A stretch of DNA of 64,000 bases from Flavobacterium aquiphilum (GCF_027111335.1 NZ_CP114288.1:2108001-2172000); one strand, 5' to 3'. Counted from the stretch's first letter, positions 1 to 7,916 are shown. Notes: generated by a model from the letters alone, not told the origin. Numbers and translations are program-made.

Positions 1-1
1 T

Positions 2-805
2 TTGGCACCCAATGCTTTATTGTTTTATTCGGGAGATCAGTTTCCGGCTCGTTATAAAAATGGTGCTTTTATAGCGTTTCATGGTTCTTGGAATCGTGCT
101 CCAGAACCTCAAAAGGGGTATTTTGTAGTATTTCAGCCTTTTAAAGATGGTAAACCTTATGGGGATTGGGAAATCTTCGCTGATAATTTTGCAGGATCAG
201 CAGAGAAGGCAGCTATAGGCAGGGCAGAACGAAGACCTTGTGGTTTGGCTCAAGGACCAGATGGAGCCTTATATGTTTGTGATGATGCAAAAGGAGGAAT
301 ATTTAAGATTTCTTATAATGAAGGTGCAAATGTAGAATCTAAAAAGCAGCCAGAATCAAAAGCTATTGTTACGAATGATGTTAAAAAGCAATCAACTGTC
401 GTAAAAGTTCCAGCAAAAACAGTTGCACTAAAGCCAGTTGTAAAAGCTGGAGTGCCAAACTCTCTTGCAAAATCAATCGCTTCTGGGAAAACTATATATA
501 ACCAATCATGTGTAACCTGTCACATGGCTGATGGTGGAGGTGTGCAAAGTTTAAACCCGCCTCTTGCAAAAACGACTTATGTTTTAGGTTCTTCTTCCCG
601 TCTTATAAATGTTTTGTTAAAAGGAATGTCTAAGCAAGCCATTGACGGTGAAATATACAGTAATGTAATGCCTTCATTCAGTTATTTTACAGATAAGCAG
701 ATAGCTGATGTGTTAACCTATGTGAGAAATAGTTTTGGTAATAAAGCCAGTGCTGTTACCGCTGAACAAGTTAAAAGCGCAAGGACTAAGAAAAAATACG
801 AATGA
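2..805 (+). CDS. Sorbosone/glucose dehydrogenase-like protein fused to cytochrome c (3' part)
   Basis: The 5' end lies outside the window, and the frame is open from the first bases. Residues 1-105 match the end of a PQQ-type sugar (sorbosone) dehydrogenase beta-propeller: the FHGSWNR and GLAQGPDGALYVCDD motifs are typical of the last blades. A Lys/Ala/Val-rich linker (about 110-150) leads to a class I cytochrome c domain with the haem motif CVTCH at residues 170-174 and a likely axial Met in NVMPSFS near residue 213. The family oxidises sugars in the periplasm and passes electrons to the attached haem. The sequence continues directly into a TonB-receptor tail in another frame, so the 3' context is rearranged. 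Substrate cannot be told from this part. Confidence 0.85.
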   Translation: MAPNALLFYSGDQFPARYKNGAFIAFHGSWNRAPEPQKGYFVVFQPFKDGKPYGDWEIFADNFAGSAEKAAIGRAERRPCGLAQGPDGALYVCDDAKGGIFKISYNEGANVESKKQPESKAIVTNDVKKQSTVVKVPAKTVALKPVVKAGVPNSLAKSIASGKTIYNQSCVTCHMADGGGVQSLNPPLAKTTYVLGSSSRLINVLLKGMSKQAIDGEIYSNVMPSFSYFTDKQIADVLTYVRNSFGNKASAVTAEQVKSARTKKKYE

Positions 806-905
806 AAAGTATAGTTTAGGAAATGATATTAATGCAGCTGGAAATCGTTTTTATAATGCGGCTCCTGGAAGAAATTATTATTTTGGAGTTAGCGCGAAAC
901 TATAG
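801..905 (+). pseudogene. Remnant of the C-terminus of a TonB-dependent receptor
   Basis: Read in the frame ending at the TAG at 903-905, this stretch encodes about 34 residues that include GNDINAAGNRFYNAAPGR and end FGVSAKL. This is the classic last two beta-strands of a TonB-dependent receptor, with the terminal aromatic/Leu signature. It has no start and overlaps the last codons of the dehydrogenase-cytochrome gene in another frame. It therefore appears to be what is left of a receptor gene after a deletion that joined it to the upstream gene. Confidence 0.7.
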
Positions 906-961
906 AATAACATATTTTCTTATTGCTTTGTCACAACATTTTATATGGAAGGCGATAAATT

Positions 962-1618
962 TTATATGAAACCCTGCTTAATTGCTTCTTTTACAAGGCT
1001 TGAGTCGTCAGAAACCTCAAAGACATCTTTCATTCGGATGATACGTTTTTGGATAGCGCTTGTTGTTAGAGTAATAATATCTTCTAACTCTTTTATCTTA
1101 AAACCTTTAGATAAATAGATTAAAATTTGCCGATTGTAGTCGTCAACCATCAGCTTTTTTTTCCATATCTCATTAATACAGCTTTTTACCATAGGGCTTT
1201 GGTACGGTTCACCCTTAATGATTTCCATAAGACCTTCTTGCAATTTCTCAGGAGTAATGTCATTTTTTATGAAAAATCCATCTGGCTTTATGTTTTTGAA
1301 AATTTCATAAACAATAATAATTTCGGTGTGTGCTGTAATCATGATGATTTTGCAATCAGGCATCATTTCTCTTATAAAATGAGCCAAATCACTTCCAGAT
1401 AAAATCTCATTTTCTTCATATGCTGGCAAATTTTTATCAATGATAGCAATGTCAAATGACTTTTTTATAGCTCTGTAATTCAATATTTTTAAGTAGGCTT
1501 CCTTACAATTATGTGCTCTTGAGAAAATGGGTGAATTTAATCCAAAAGGAGCATTTGAAAGCGTATTAATATAGCCTTCTACAGTCATTGGATGGTCATC
1601 AACTACGAGTATATTCAT
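962..1618 (-). CDS. Response regulator, NarL/LuxR-like
   Basis: A 218-residue two-component response regulator. The receiver domain (1-130) has the acidic pair D7/D8, the phospho-acceptor D61 in IIDKNLP, T95 and the conserved K118 in FIKND. The C-terminal part (about 150-215) is a short helix-turn-helix in which KGFKIKELEDIITLTTSAIQ takes the place of the usual LuxR/GerE recognition region. That region is divergent from canonical NarL. It is divergent from the lipoprotein/histidine kinase genes starting at 2129 and is the obvious partner of that kinase. The signal sensed is unknown. Confidence 0.85.
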   Translation of the reverse strand: MNILVVDDHPMTVEGYINTLSNAPFGLNSPIFSRAHNCKEAYLKILNYRAIKKSFDIAIIDKNLPAYEENEILSGSDLAHFIREMMPDCKIIMITAHTEIIIVYEIFKNIKPDGFFIKNDITPEKLQEGLMEIIKGEPYQSPMVKSCINEIWKKKLMVDDYNRQILIYLSKGFKIKELEDIITLTTSAIQKRIIRMKDVFEVSDDSSLVKEAIKQGFI

Positions 1619-2128
1619 TTAAACATAATTTAACTTTAACAAAATAGGCAGTTTTTCTGCAACAGAAAAAAAAGCGATCTAATTACATTGCATAACTGTA
1701 ATGTTCAAAGGATAATTTTATCCAGTTTTCTTTTTTATTACCGACAACAATTTAGTCAATTAAAAATATAACTTTTTAAGAATTTTCTTTTTTTTACTTG
1801 AGCGAACAATGATGTCTAAACGGCTATAAATTAAATTATAAAAGTTAATCTACAATTGGTAATTGTTCAAGTTTATTGGTAAAAGTAATGATGCTACTAC
1901 TTTTTTCAAAATTATATCTGTGTTATTTAAGTTTTTGAAATGCGTTCTTTAATTTGATTTGTTTAACATTTTCTGGGAATTAGGCTCTTGATGTAATACA
2001 GCCAGACTTTGAAAGATCCATTTTTAGTAATTCTGAAAAGTTAATTACTGACTTTATTAAAAGAAAAGGTAACTCTAAGTTGAGAAGCCAAAATAAAACT
2101 ATTGTCTAATTATTTAATTTTAATTTTT
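1619..2128. other. Divergent intergenic region
   Basis: About 510 bases between the response regulator (minus) and the small lipoprotein (plus), very A/T-rich. It must hold the promoters of both transcription units. No clear TTG/TAnnTTTG pair is visible. A weak palindrome with 6-base arms (ATTACA/TGTAAT) lies around 1681-1701. No coding frame or known RNA was recognised. Confidence 0.5.
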
Positions 2129-2353
2129 ATGAAAAAACTATTATTTGCTATCAGCTTCATTACAGCTATGATTCTTGTTTCTTCCTGTTCTGATGACAGT
2201 TTAGATGATGTAAAAAAAGAAAATGCAGTAAGTAAAAATCAAATTTCTCCATCTGCGACTACAACCACAGTGCTTCAAGATACTATCACTAATAATAGTA
2301 TACAGCAAATGGATGATGCACCAATTGATGGAGGAAATCCTATTAGGCCTTAA
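2129..2353 (+). CDS. Small lipoprotein of unknown function
   Basis: 74 residues. The open frame extends upstream to a TTG at 2102, but ATG at 2129 gives a standard lipoprotein signal: Lys-Lys, hydrophobic stretch, then LVSSC with the lipidated Cys at residue 20. The mature part is short, acidic and then Thr/Asn-rich, ending in DGGNPIRP, with no recognisable domain. It sits 79 bases upstream of the TPR histidine kinase, with a strong hairpin between them, so it may be made at a higher level than the kinase. A role in signal input to that kinase is only an inference from position. Confidence 0.7.
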   Translation: MKKLLFAISFITAMILVSSCSDDSLDDVKKENAVSKNQISPSATTTTVLQDTITNNSIQQMDDAPIDGGNPIRP

Positions 2354-2366
2354 TGTAAAATAAGTT

Positions 2367-2400
2367 AAAACCAGATAATAGGTATTATCTGGTTTTAAAT
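2367..2400 (+). terminator. Hairpin terminator after the small lipoprotein
   Basis: Perfect 14-base arms (AAAACCAGATAATA at 2367-2380 and its complement at 2383-2396), A/T-rich on both flanks. It lies just after the lipoprotein stop and before the kinase gene, so it may end or attenuate transcription into the kinase. Confidence 0.6.
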
Positions 2401-2432
2401 ATTTATTTTTGATAAATTAATTTATCAAAAAA

Positions 2433-4454
2433 TTGAAAATAAAATATCAAATACTTTGGTCTCTAATTTTCTTCTTATTGACGATAAGTTGTCAAAAAGA
2501 TGTTGATTTAGAGGATAAACATGCATATAAAAAAGGAGTTGTCAATCTTTTAAATAAGATAGATACTTTAGATATAAAAGATTCTGATAAGATAATTGCA
2601 TTGGACACTCTCAATCGTTATCTGTTAAAACATGAAAATGATTCTGTCAACAGAAATTTGCTTTTTAAAACAGCCAATAAATATTATTTTTTGGGTGAAC
2701 TTGAAAAATACAAGAAAGCATCTAAAAAAGCTTTGGAGCTGTCAAATCTAAAAAAAGACAGCTCGCATATAGCAAAATCATTATGCTATATCGGTAATTA
2801 TTACTATGATAAATCACGATACGATAGTTCTTTCAGCTATTACGTTAAATCTGAAAAATTATATGTTGCTTTGAAAGATTCCTTAATGTTGGGAACTATG
2901 GCACTTTTGAAATCATCTGTCCTTTTTGAGAATGGAAATTATGCTGAGACGGAAACTGAGGCGATTAAAGCTTTAAGATTCTTTTCAAAAATTAATAGAA
3001 ATGATTTAAAATACCATTGCTACTTCCAGCTAGCTTGTGCTTTGAAAGGTTTAGAAAACTATAAAAAAGCATTGAGTTATTATGATTTGGCTTTAAATCG
3101 ATTGGATGTCCTTGAGAAAGCGAAATATGATAAAAATAAAATACTTATCAGTAGGCTGACCTGTATCAATAATATTGGGAGGATATATGAAAAAATGGAA
3201 GATTTTCCTGTGGCGATACAATTTTATAAGAAAGGGTTACAAACCCAAAATTTAAAAAATGAATTGCCAAGGTATTATGTAATGCTGCACGATAATCTTT
3301 GCTATTCCAAAATGAAAATGGGAGATTACCGTGACGTATATAAAATATTGACCGAATCATTAAAAGTAAGCGATAGTATAGATGCAAAGTCTATTTCGGC
3401 ATCTTTGAAAAATAATATAGGGCGCTATTATCTTTATAAAAAAGATACCGTAAGGGCCTTAAGTACTATAAAAGAAGGATTGGCGTTATCCAAAAAGATA
3501 AAGTATAGCGAATTGACTTTAGAATCATTAAAATTATTAATGAGTAATGATAGTAAAGATAAAAACTATTTTACCAATGAATATTTAAGGATTTCTGACA
3601 GTTTGCAAAAAGTTGAAAGAGAAACGAGGGATAAGTTTGCCCGTATTGCCTATGAGACTGATTTGGTTGAAGAAGAAAACCATACACTATCCAAACAGAA
3701 TGCGGGAATTATTGTTGTTGCGTCATTAATATTATTGTTTTCCTTCGGGTTTCTAATTATTTACCGACTTAAAACCAGAAACAAAGAACTATTTCTTATT
3801 AAAGAGCAGCAAGAAGCCAACGAAAAAATATATCAATTACTGTTAAAGCAACAATCAGAGACAGAGCGTGTTCGTAATGAAGAAAGGAATAGAATTGCTA
3901 TGGAATTACATGACGGTGTAATTAATAGTGTTTTTGCTACTCGTTTTAATTTAATGCAATTGGATTCTAACGAAAAAGAAAGAAAAGAGTTGTTGATTAA
4001 AGAGCTGGAAAAAGCTGAAATCGAAATCAGAAGAGTTTCTCATGATTTAAGTAAAAACTCACTTTTTGAAGATAAAAGCTTCACTGAAATGCTAACTGAT
4101 CTTTTGAAATCCCAGCAAAATCAGAGCAATACAAAATTTGATTTATCGCTTGACAAATTTATAGAGTGGCCATTAGTTTCAAGTGCCAATAAAATGCATA
4201 TTTATCGCATTATTCAAGAAGCAATACAGAATTGCAATAAATACTCCAAAGCAAAAAGGTGTCTCATTATAATACTGAAAACAGAAAATAAAATAACTAT
4301 TCGCATTTGGGACAATGGAGTTGGGTTCAATACCGAAAAGGCGAGAAGAGGTATTGGACTTAGGAATATGAAAGAAAGAACAAATGCATTGAATGGAGAA
4401 TTAAAAATAACTTCCGAAATAGGAAAAGGAACAACGATAGAAGTTGTGTTTTAA
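2433..4454 (+). CDS. TPR-containing sensor histidine kinase (HisKA_3 type)
   Basis: 673 residues, from a TTG start; no nearby in-frame ATG exists. The N-terminus looks like a lipoprotein signal (LLTISCQKD, Cys about 20), followed by a periplasmic region of about 380 residues with tetratricopeptide-like helical pairs. A single transmembrane helix spans about 424-446 and is followed by a short coiled coil. The dimerisation helix has ERNRIAMELHDGV with the phospho-accepting His at 493 (DegS/NarX-like HisKA_3). The HATPase_c domain (about 595-673) has an N-box (EAIQNCNKYS), DNGVGFN and RRGIGLRNM. Together with the divergent response regulator at 962-1618 it forms a two-component pair. The input signal is not evident. 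Confidence 0.88.
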   Translation: MKIKYQILWSLIFFLLTISCQKDVDLEDKHAYKKGVVNLLNKIDTLDIKDSDKIIALDTLNRYLLKHENDSVNRNLLFKTANKYYFLGELEKYKKASKKALELSNLKKDSSHIAKSLCYIGNYYYDKSRYDSSFSYYVKSEKLYVALKDSLMLGTMALLKSSVLFENGNYAETETEAIKALRFFSKINRNDLKYHCYFQLACALKGLENYKKALSYYDLALNRLDVLEKAKYDKNKILISRLTCINNIGRIYEKMEDFPVAIQFYKKGLQTQNLKNELPRYYVMLHDNLCYSKMKMGDYRDVYKILTESLKVSDSIDAKSISASLKNNIGRYYLYKKDTVRALSTIKEGLALSKKIKYSELTLESLKLLMSNDSKDKNYFTNEYLRISDSLQKVERETRDKFARIAYETDLVEEENHTLSKQNAGIIVVASLILLFSFGFLIIYRLKTRNKELFLIKEQQEANEKIYQLLLKQQSETERVRNEERNRIAMELHDGVINSVFATRFNLMQLDSNEKERKELLIKELEKAEIEIRRVSHDLSKNSLFEDKSFTEMLTDLLKSQQNQSNTKFDLSLDKFIEWPLVSSANKMHIYRIIQEAIQNCNKYSKAKRCLIIILKTENKITIRIWDNGVGFNTEKARRGIGLRNMKERTNALNGELKITSEIGKGTTIEVVF

Positions 4455-4468
4455 AAGGCATTGTTCTT

Positions 4469-4630
4469 AGAGCCTGTTTAAGTTTTATTTATTGACTCTT
4501 TTATGACGATTTTTGGCTACAACTTCGTTAAATTTTTATACAATAGCTCTGTTGTTTTATAAAAATTTGCCTCGTTTCACTCAAAAATCCTCTAATAATA
4601 AATCTCAAAAATAAAATTTAAACAGGCTCT
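4469..4630. mobile_element. MITE-like inverted-repeat element
   Basis: A 162-base element with terminal inverted repeats: AGAGCCTGTTTAAGTTTTAT at the left and AAAATTTAAACAGGCTCT at the right. If the repeat is taken to start at GAGCC, a TTA is present on both sides and could be a target duplication. No coding capacity. It lies immediately after the histidine kinase stop. Non-autonomous transposon remnants of this size and design are common in flavobacterial genomes; the transposase that moved it is not in this window. Confidence 0.55.
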
Positions 4631-4715
4631 TAAAGTATTTAAATTTAAAGATAAAGTCGAAGTACATTTAAAATTTTTAACTTATTTTGAGCTGTAATTT
4701 CATCTAGCTTTTGAA

Positions 4716-4742
4716 ATATTTTCACAATAAATGTGAAAATAT
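4716..4742. promoter_or_regulatory. Palindrome, possible operator upstream of the XRE gene
   Basis: Perfect 10-base arms ATATTTTCAC (4716-4725) and GTGAAAATAT (4733-4742) separated by 7 bases. It lies just upstream of the XRE-type regulator at 4774 and has the size of a dimeric repressor site, possibly for autoregulation. Role inferred from position only. Confidence 0.35.
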
Positions 4743-4759
4743 AATTTATAAAATTCCTT

Positions 4760-4790
4760 AAGGTGTTCGGCTGTTGAACACCTTTTTTTG
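4760..4790 (+). terminator. Rho-independent terminator-like hairpin
   Basis: AGGTGTTC (4761-4768), a 7-base loop, GAACACCT (4776-4783), then a run of T. It is a textbook intrinsic terminator, yet it overlaps the apparent first codons of the XRE gene. It may end an upstream short transcript or act as an attenuator for the regulator. Confidence 0.6.
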
Positions 4791-5055
4791 TTTTTTTGGA
4801 TTTGTCAATAAGAATCAATCAGAAAAAAACGCAGAATCAATCTATCTAAAAAAAATAGGAGAAAGATTAAGATATTTTAGAAAGGAGGCTGGCTACACAA
4901 ACTCTGACACCTTTGCTTATGATAAAAAAATAAGTAGACCGCAATATGGCAAATATGAGGCTGGAGCAAATATTCAGTTAAATACACTTATAAGAATTTT
5001 GAAGTTGATGAATGTTACACTGGAAGAATTTTTCACTGGTTTCAATGAATATTAA
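4774..5055 (+). CDS. XRE-family DNA-binding protein
   Basis: Up to 93 residues. Residues about 28-90 form a complete HTH_3 domain: IGERLRYFRKEAGY, then a recognition region around KKISRPQYGKYEAG, then NIQLNTLIRILKLM and an acidic tail. The start is uncertain. The TTG at 4774 lies inside a terminator-like hairpin and gives an odd Phe/Cys-rich beginning, and no ATG follows before the domain. A small repressor is expected. Neighbouring features (MITE, tRNA fragment, mobile-type genes) place it in an accessory region. Confidence 0.65.
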   Translation: MNTFFCFFGFVNKNQSEKNAESIYLKKIGERLRYFRKEAGYTNSDTFAYDKKISRPQYGKYEAGANIQLNTLIRILKLMNVTLEEFFTGFNEY

Positions 5056-5184
5056 AAAGTGAATAACAGCAAATAATTAATTAAGATAATTATGTCGTTT
5101 TTTAGTCAAGATGTTAAGTTGGTTTACATGTTGTAAATCAATTTGGAGCACTTTTGAAAACTTTGAAAGTTGAAGGAAAAATAA

Positions 5185-5218
5185 AAAAGCCTGCAAATTC
5201 AAAAATTTGCTGGCTTTT
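5185..5218. terminator. Bidirectional hairpin terminator
   Basis: Arms AAAAGCCTGCAAATT and AATTTGCTGGCTTTT with one mismatch, flanked by A and T runs. It could serve the XRE gene on the plus strand or a tRNA-containing transcript once present on the minus strand. Confidence 0.55.
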
Positions 5219-5283
5219 AAAGGATTTCGAGACATTTTTTGCGTTTTTGACAACTTTGTAAAGTTGGCTTTAAACTGTCTCAG

Positions 5284-5305
5284 TGGAATCGCCGGGAATC
5301 GAACC
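5284..5305 (-). repeat. 3' tRNA-end fragment, probable attachment-site remnant
   Basis: On the minus strand this reads GGTTCGATTCCCGGCGATTC then CA: the T-loop (TTCGATT), the 3' half of the T-stem and a 7-base acceptor strand with discriminator A. The T-stem 5' half does not pair well and the rest of the tRNA (D arm, anticodon arm) is absent. Integrative elements recombine into tRNA 3' ends and leave such fragments, and the adjacent minus-strand genes 5584-6151 are of mobile-element type. It is not a functional tRNA. Confidence 0.5.
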
Positions 5306-5583
5306 TAAGCCAAAAAACAGCATTATTACCGATATTTTATTTTATAAAATAAGGTGTGCCATGATTTTGCCAGAAGTTCAAAAGATATCCGAATCTTTAT
5401 ACTTTTATATTTCCTGCACTAAACAGATTGACTTTATAAGAACGACATAATTCATTACTATTATAACAAAAATAAACATTATTTCTTCACGAATAAAGTT
5501 GTTGAAAATAAATTAGTGCATTTAAATCATATCTGTTATTTCTACTTGCAGTCTAAGTAGTAGAATATTTATCATAGAAAAAA

Positions 5584-5883
5584 TTACGAATATTTGTATG
5601 GTTTTATCGTTATTTCCACTTGACTTCGATATCCTGGATGGTAAGATGGACGGTAAATAATATGCCCCATTTTCTGCAACTCTTTAAAGTATTTATGGTA
5701 GGTTGGTAAGGTATTGATATGCGAAAGGGACATTATTTTGCTGCGACTTACGTTAATTATCTTTTTTTGCCCTTGTCTGTACCCTAGACAAAGAATAGCA
5801 CTTAAAAGAGCGAAGTGCCAAACATTAAGTCTGGGATCCTTCTCTAAGATGGAAAGATGTTTTGAAAGTTTTTGCAGACTCAT
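5584..5883 (-). CDS. Small accessory protein, mobile-element type
   Basis: 99 residues, basic, predicted mainly helical. The pattern (RSKIMSLSHINTLPTYHKY followed by FKELQKMGHIIYRPSYHPG) looks like a winged-helix DNA-binding fold ending in a beta hairpin. Proteins of this size and shape occur in Bacteroidetes integrative elements next to excisionase-like proteins. It starts one base after the stop of the upstream gene (5885-6151), so the two are co-transcribed. Function not established. Confidence 0.55.
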   Translation of the reverse strand: MSLQKLSKHLSILEKDPRLNVWHFALLSAILCLGYRQGQKKIINVSRSKIMSLSHINTLPTYHKYFKELQKMGHIIYRPSYHPGYRSQVEITIKPYKYS

Positions 5884-5884
5884 A

Positions 5885-6151
5885 TTAGTTTTTATCGTTG
5901 AATAGATTCATTAAATCCGATTTGTTGTAATAATAAGATCCTAAAACTTTTTTGGAGCGCACTTTCCCCGATATCCGGAGATTCTGTAACGATGCAGCAG
6001 ACATATCCATCAATTTTTTGACAATACGGCTTTTAAGCCATTCCGGATTTAAGCTGTTTTCTTCTTTATTGTTGTCTATGATTTGTTTGAACTGCTCAAC
6101 TAGGAATACCCCAAATTGCCTTAAATCGTCCTTTGTTATATTATCGTCCAT
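5885..6151 (-). CDS. Helix-turn-helix, excisionase-like protein of a mobile element
   Basis: 88 residues. The C-terminal half (LMDMSAASLQNLRISGKVRS then KKVLGSYYYNKSDLMNLF) matches the MerR/excisionase-like HTH used by Bacteroidetes integrative elements to read DNA and steer recombination. It is first in a two-gene minus-strand operon. A perfect AGGAGG lies 6 bases upstream of the ATG (6158-6164), which is unusual in Bacteroidetes. No integrase is present nearby, so this is a leftover or the edge of a larger element. Confidence 0.6.
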   Translation of the reverse strand: MDDNITKDDLRQFGVFLVEQFKQIIDNNKEENSLNPEWLKSRIVKKLMDMSAASLQNLRISGKVRSKKVLGSYYYNKSDLMNLFNDKN

Positions 6152-6157
6152 CTTCGC

Positions 6158-6164
6158 GCCTCCT
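6158..6164 (-). promoter_or_regulatory. Canonical Shine-Dalgarno sequence
   Basis: AGGAGGC on the minus strand, 6 bases before the ATG at 6151. Almost all other genes here have A/T-rich leaders without a Shine-Dalgarno, so this one stands out and supports the chosen start. Confidence 0.6.
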
Positions 6165-6278
6165 ATTCTTTATTATTAAATAAATAGCTAAGCTATTGTT
6201 TAATTGTTTTTGCTACTTAAAAGTGTTGTCTGAGGTATTGTTTGGCATCCGAAGTCCGTTTGTAGCATTCTAAAGTGC

Positions 6279-6587
6279 AAATTCCAGTGTCATTGATCAC
6301 CTAATTCCAATGAAGACCCTCTTAGCGGGCTAAGAGGTATTACAGTCGAACACTTGATGCTACTTTTGATATTTTTAGATGGTTTTGAAGTGTAGTTTGT
6401 AAACTCCAGTGTCATTGATCCCCTAATTCCAATTTAAATTGACCATTTAATTCTAGTATAGTTTTTAATAGAAGCCTAATTGTAATTGATTGATTTTTTA
6501 TGGTGATAAAATGATTTTGAAAATGTGTTGATTCTTAATTTTTATTGATCTATTAAAATTGGAATTATTTGATCAGTCTCAATATTT
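6279..6587. repeat. Transposon-end-like direct and inverted repeats
   Basis: The motif CCAGTGTCATTGATC-N-CCTAATTCCAAT occurs at about 6279-6311 and again at 6401-6433 (same orientation, 122 bases apart). A related inverted copy, ATTGGAATTATTTGATCAGT, lies at 6558-6577. Multiple direct repeats near each end and an inverted set at the other end are the layout of IS21-family transposase binding sites. No transposase is left between them. The rest of 6180-6780 holds no gene; a hairpin CCTCTTA/TAAGAGG lies near 6318-6338. Confidence 0.4.
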
Positions 6588-6782
6588 TTTGTCACAATAG
6601 TGCTTTAATTTACGTATGCTTATCTGGATAAATAGTTATATTATTATCTTATTTTTTTATTATAAAGAGGTTAGTGTTTTGAATTACTTATTGTTACTTT
6701 TTAATTTTAAAAATAACATAAAATAACTTGTTAAATAAAGATTAAATGTTTAAAATTGCACGAAATTTAGTGTAAGAAAAAA

Positions 6783-7316
6783 ATGAAAAATCCCCCTATG
6801 TTAGTTGCTGTTGCGGCTGTTGTTTTAAGTGTTTTAGCGATTTATTATGCCAAGTCAAGTTCTCAGTTGGTCTATGTTGATGTAAATAAATTGATTACGG
6901 GTTATGAGAAAACCAAAGTAGCCAAAGCGGAATTCGATAAAAAAGCCAATTTAATGCGATCAAATGTGGATTCGTTGGTAGCTAATTGGCAAAAGGAACT
7001 GAAAAATTACGAAAAGGAGAGAACAACGTTTTCGCCAAAGGAATTAAAGTTGAAGCAGGAACTGTTGACTAACAAGCAGCAGCAAATTAATGGATACCAG
7101 GAAGCGATCCAGAAAAAAATCCAAGAAGAAGACAAAAGGGTAACTCAAACTGTGATTAATGATATTAACGATTATATCAAAGAGTACGGCAAAGATCATA
7201 ATTACAAAATAATTTTTGGTGCCAGTGGAGGGGGTAATATCATGTATGCCGACGAATCCACAGATTTAACTGAAGAAGTTTTAAAGGGATTGAATGCAGA
7301 ATATGGTGAAAAATAG
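6783..7316 (+). CDS. OmpH/Skp-family periplasmic chaperone
   Basis: 177 residues. An N-terminal membrane anchor or uncleaved signal (about 5-25) is followed by VYVDVNKLITGYEKTK, the conserved OmpH start, then a long charged coiled coil (about 50-125) and a C-terminal strand/helix (YKIIFGASGGGNIMYAD). Skp/OmpH proteins are trimeric periplasmic chaperones that hold unfolded outer-membrane or secreted proteins. Its position as first gene of the RHS locus, overlapping the next gene by 23 bases, suggests that it may assist export of the giant RHS proteins downstream. Confidence 0.8.
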   Translation: MKNPPMLVAVAAVVLSVLAIYYAKSSSQLVYVDVNKLITGYEKTKVAKAEFDKKANLMRSNVDSLVANWQKELKNYEKERTTFSPKELKLKQELLTNKQQQINGYQEAIQKKIQEEDKRVTQTVINDINDYIKEYGKDHNYKIIFGASGGGNIMYADESTDLTEEVLKGLNAEYGEK

Positions 7317-7908
7317 CCTTGTAGTATTTCTTTTAGTATTGTTTGTGTCTTCTTGTGATAAAAAATTTGATGCTGTGGAGGAAATCAATGATTATATTAA
7401 GGATGCAAATCATGGATTCTCTCAGACAAAAATAATAAATGGGATCAAAATAAATCTTACTTATAAACCGTCAGAAGTAGTAGCTATTAATGAATTTAAA
7501 AATTCAAATTATTCTGAGAAAAGAAAAGACTCAATAAAGAAAAATTATAACAAATATTTATATTTTTTATTAAGTTATAGCAAAGATGATAAGGAGATAT
7601 TATCTACAATACCTCAAAGTAGAGAAGAATTTAACTCAATTCAAAATACATTGACATTTGAAATGAATGACAAGGTGACGTTAACAAATAATTCTCAGGA
7701 TACGATTCCTTTTATTGATTCTAACTTTTCTCGTACTTATGGTTTCGCAAGATCGACGAACATACTTCTCATATTTGAAAAGAATAAAGACTTTAATGGA
7801 AGTAAAGAAATTTATTTTAATCTAGCTGATATAGGATTACAAACTGGAGATGTTAAGTTTAAATATACAACAAGCATAATAAATCAAAAAAACTTTAAAT
7901 TAAAATAA
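7294..7908 (+). CDS. Lipoprotein of unknown function upstream of the RHS genes
   Basis: About 201-204 residues. Starts are possible at ATG 7294 or ATG 7303; both give a lipoprotein signal with LFVSSC and the lipidated Cys at residue 18-21. The mature part is hydrophilic with no recognised domain. It overlaps the OmpH gene by 14-23 bases and is followed 8 bases later by the giant A protein, so OmpH, lipoprotein and A/B RHS genes look like one operon. It could be an accessory factor for display or assembly of the RHS complex, but this is inference. Confidence 0.65.
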   Translation: MQNMVKNSLVVFLLVLFVSSCDKKFDAVEEINDYIKDANHGFSQTKIINGIKINLTYKPSEVVAINEFKNSNYSEKRKDSIKKNYNKYLYFLLSYSKDDKEILSTIPQSREEFNSIQNTLTFEMNDKVTLTNNSQDTIPFIDSNFSRTYGFARSTNILLIFEKNKDFNGSKEIYFNLADIGLQTGDVKFKYTTSIINQKNFKLK

Positions 7909-7916
7909 TTGTTTTT

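Larger units (their letters stand above)
5088..5452. repeat. Inverted 12-base repeat pair bracketing a tRNA-end fragment
   Basis: AATTATGTCGTT at 5088-5099 and its exact complement AACGACATAATT at 5441-5452 enclose 341 bases that hold a terminator hairpin and the tRNA 3'-end fragment. No gene is visible inside. This may be the outline of a small degenerate element. The arms are short enough that chance cannot be excluded. Confidence 0.3.

Noticed and set aside
5284-5305. A functional tRNA gene on the minus strand
   Set aside because: Only the T-loop and acceptor 3' strand are present; no D arm or anticodon arm can be found upstream in the minus-strand direction.
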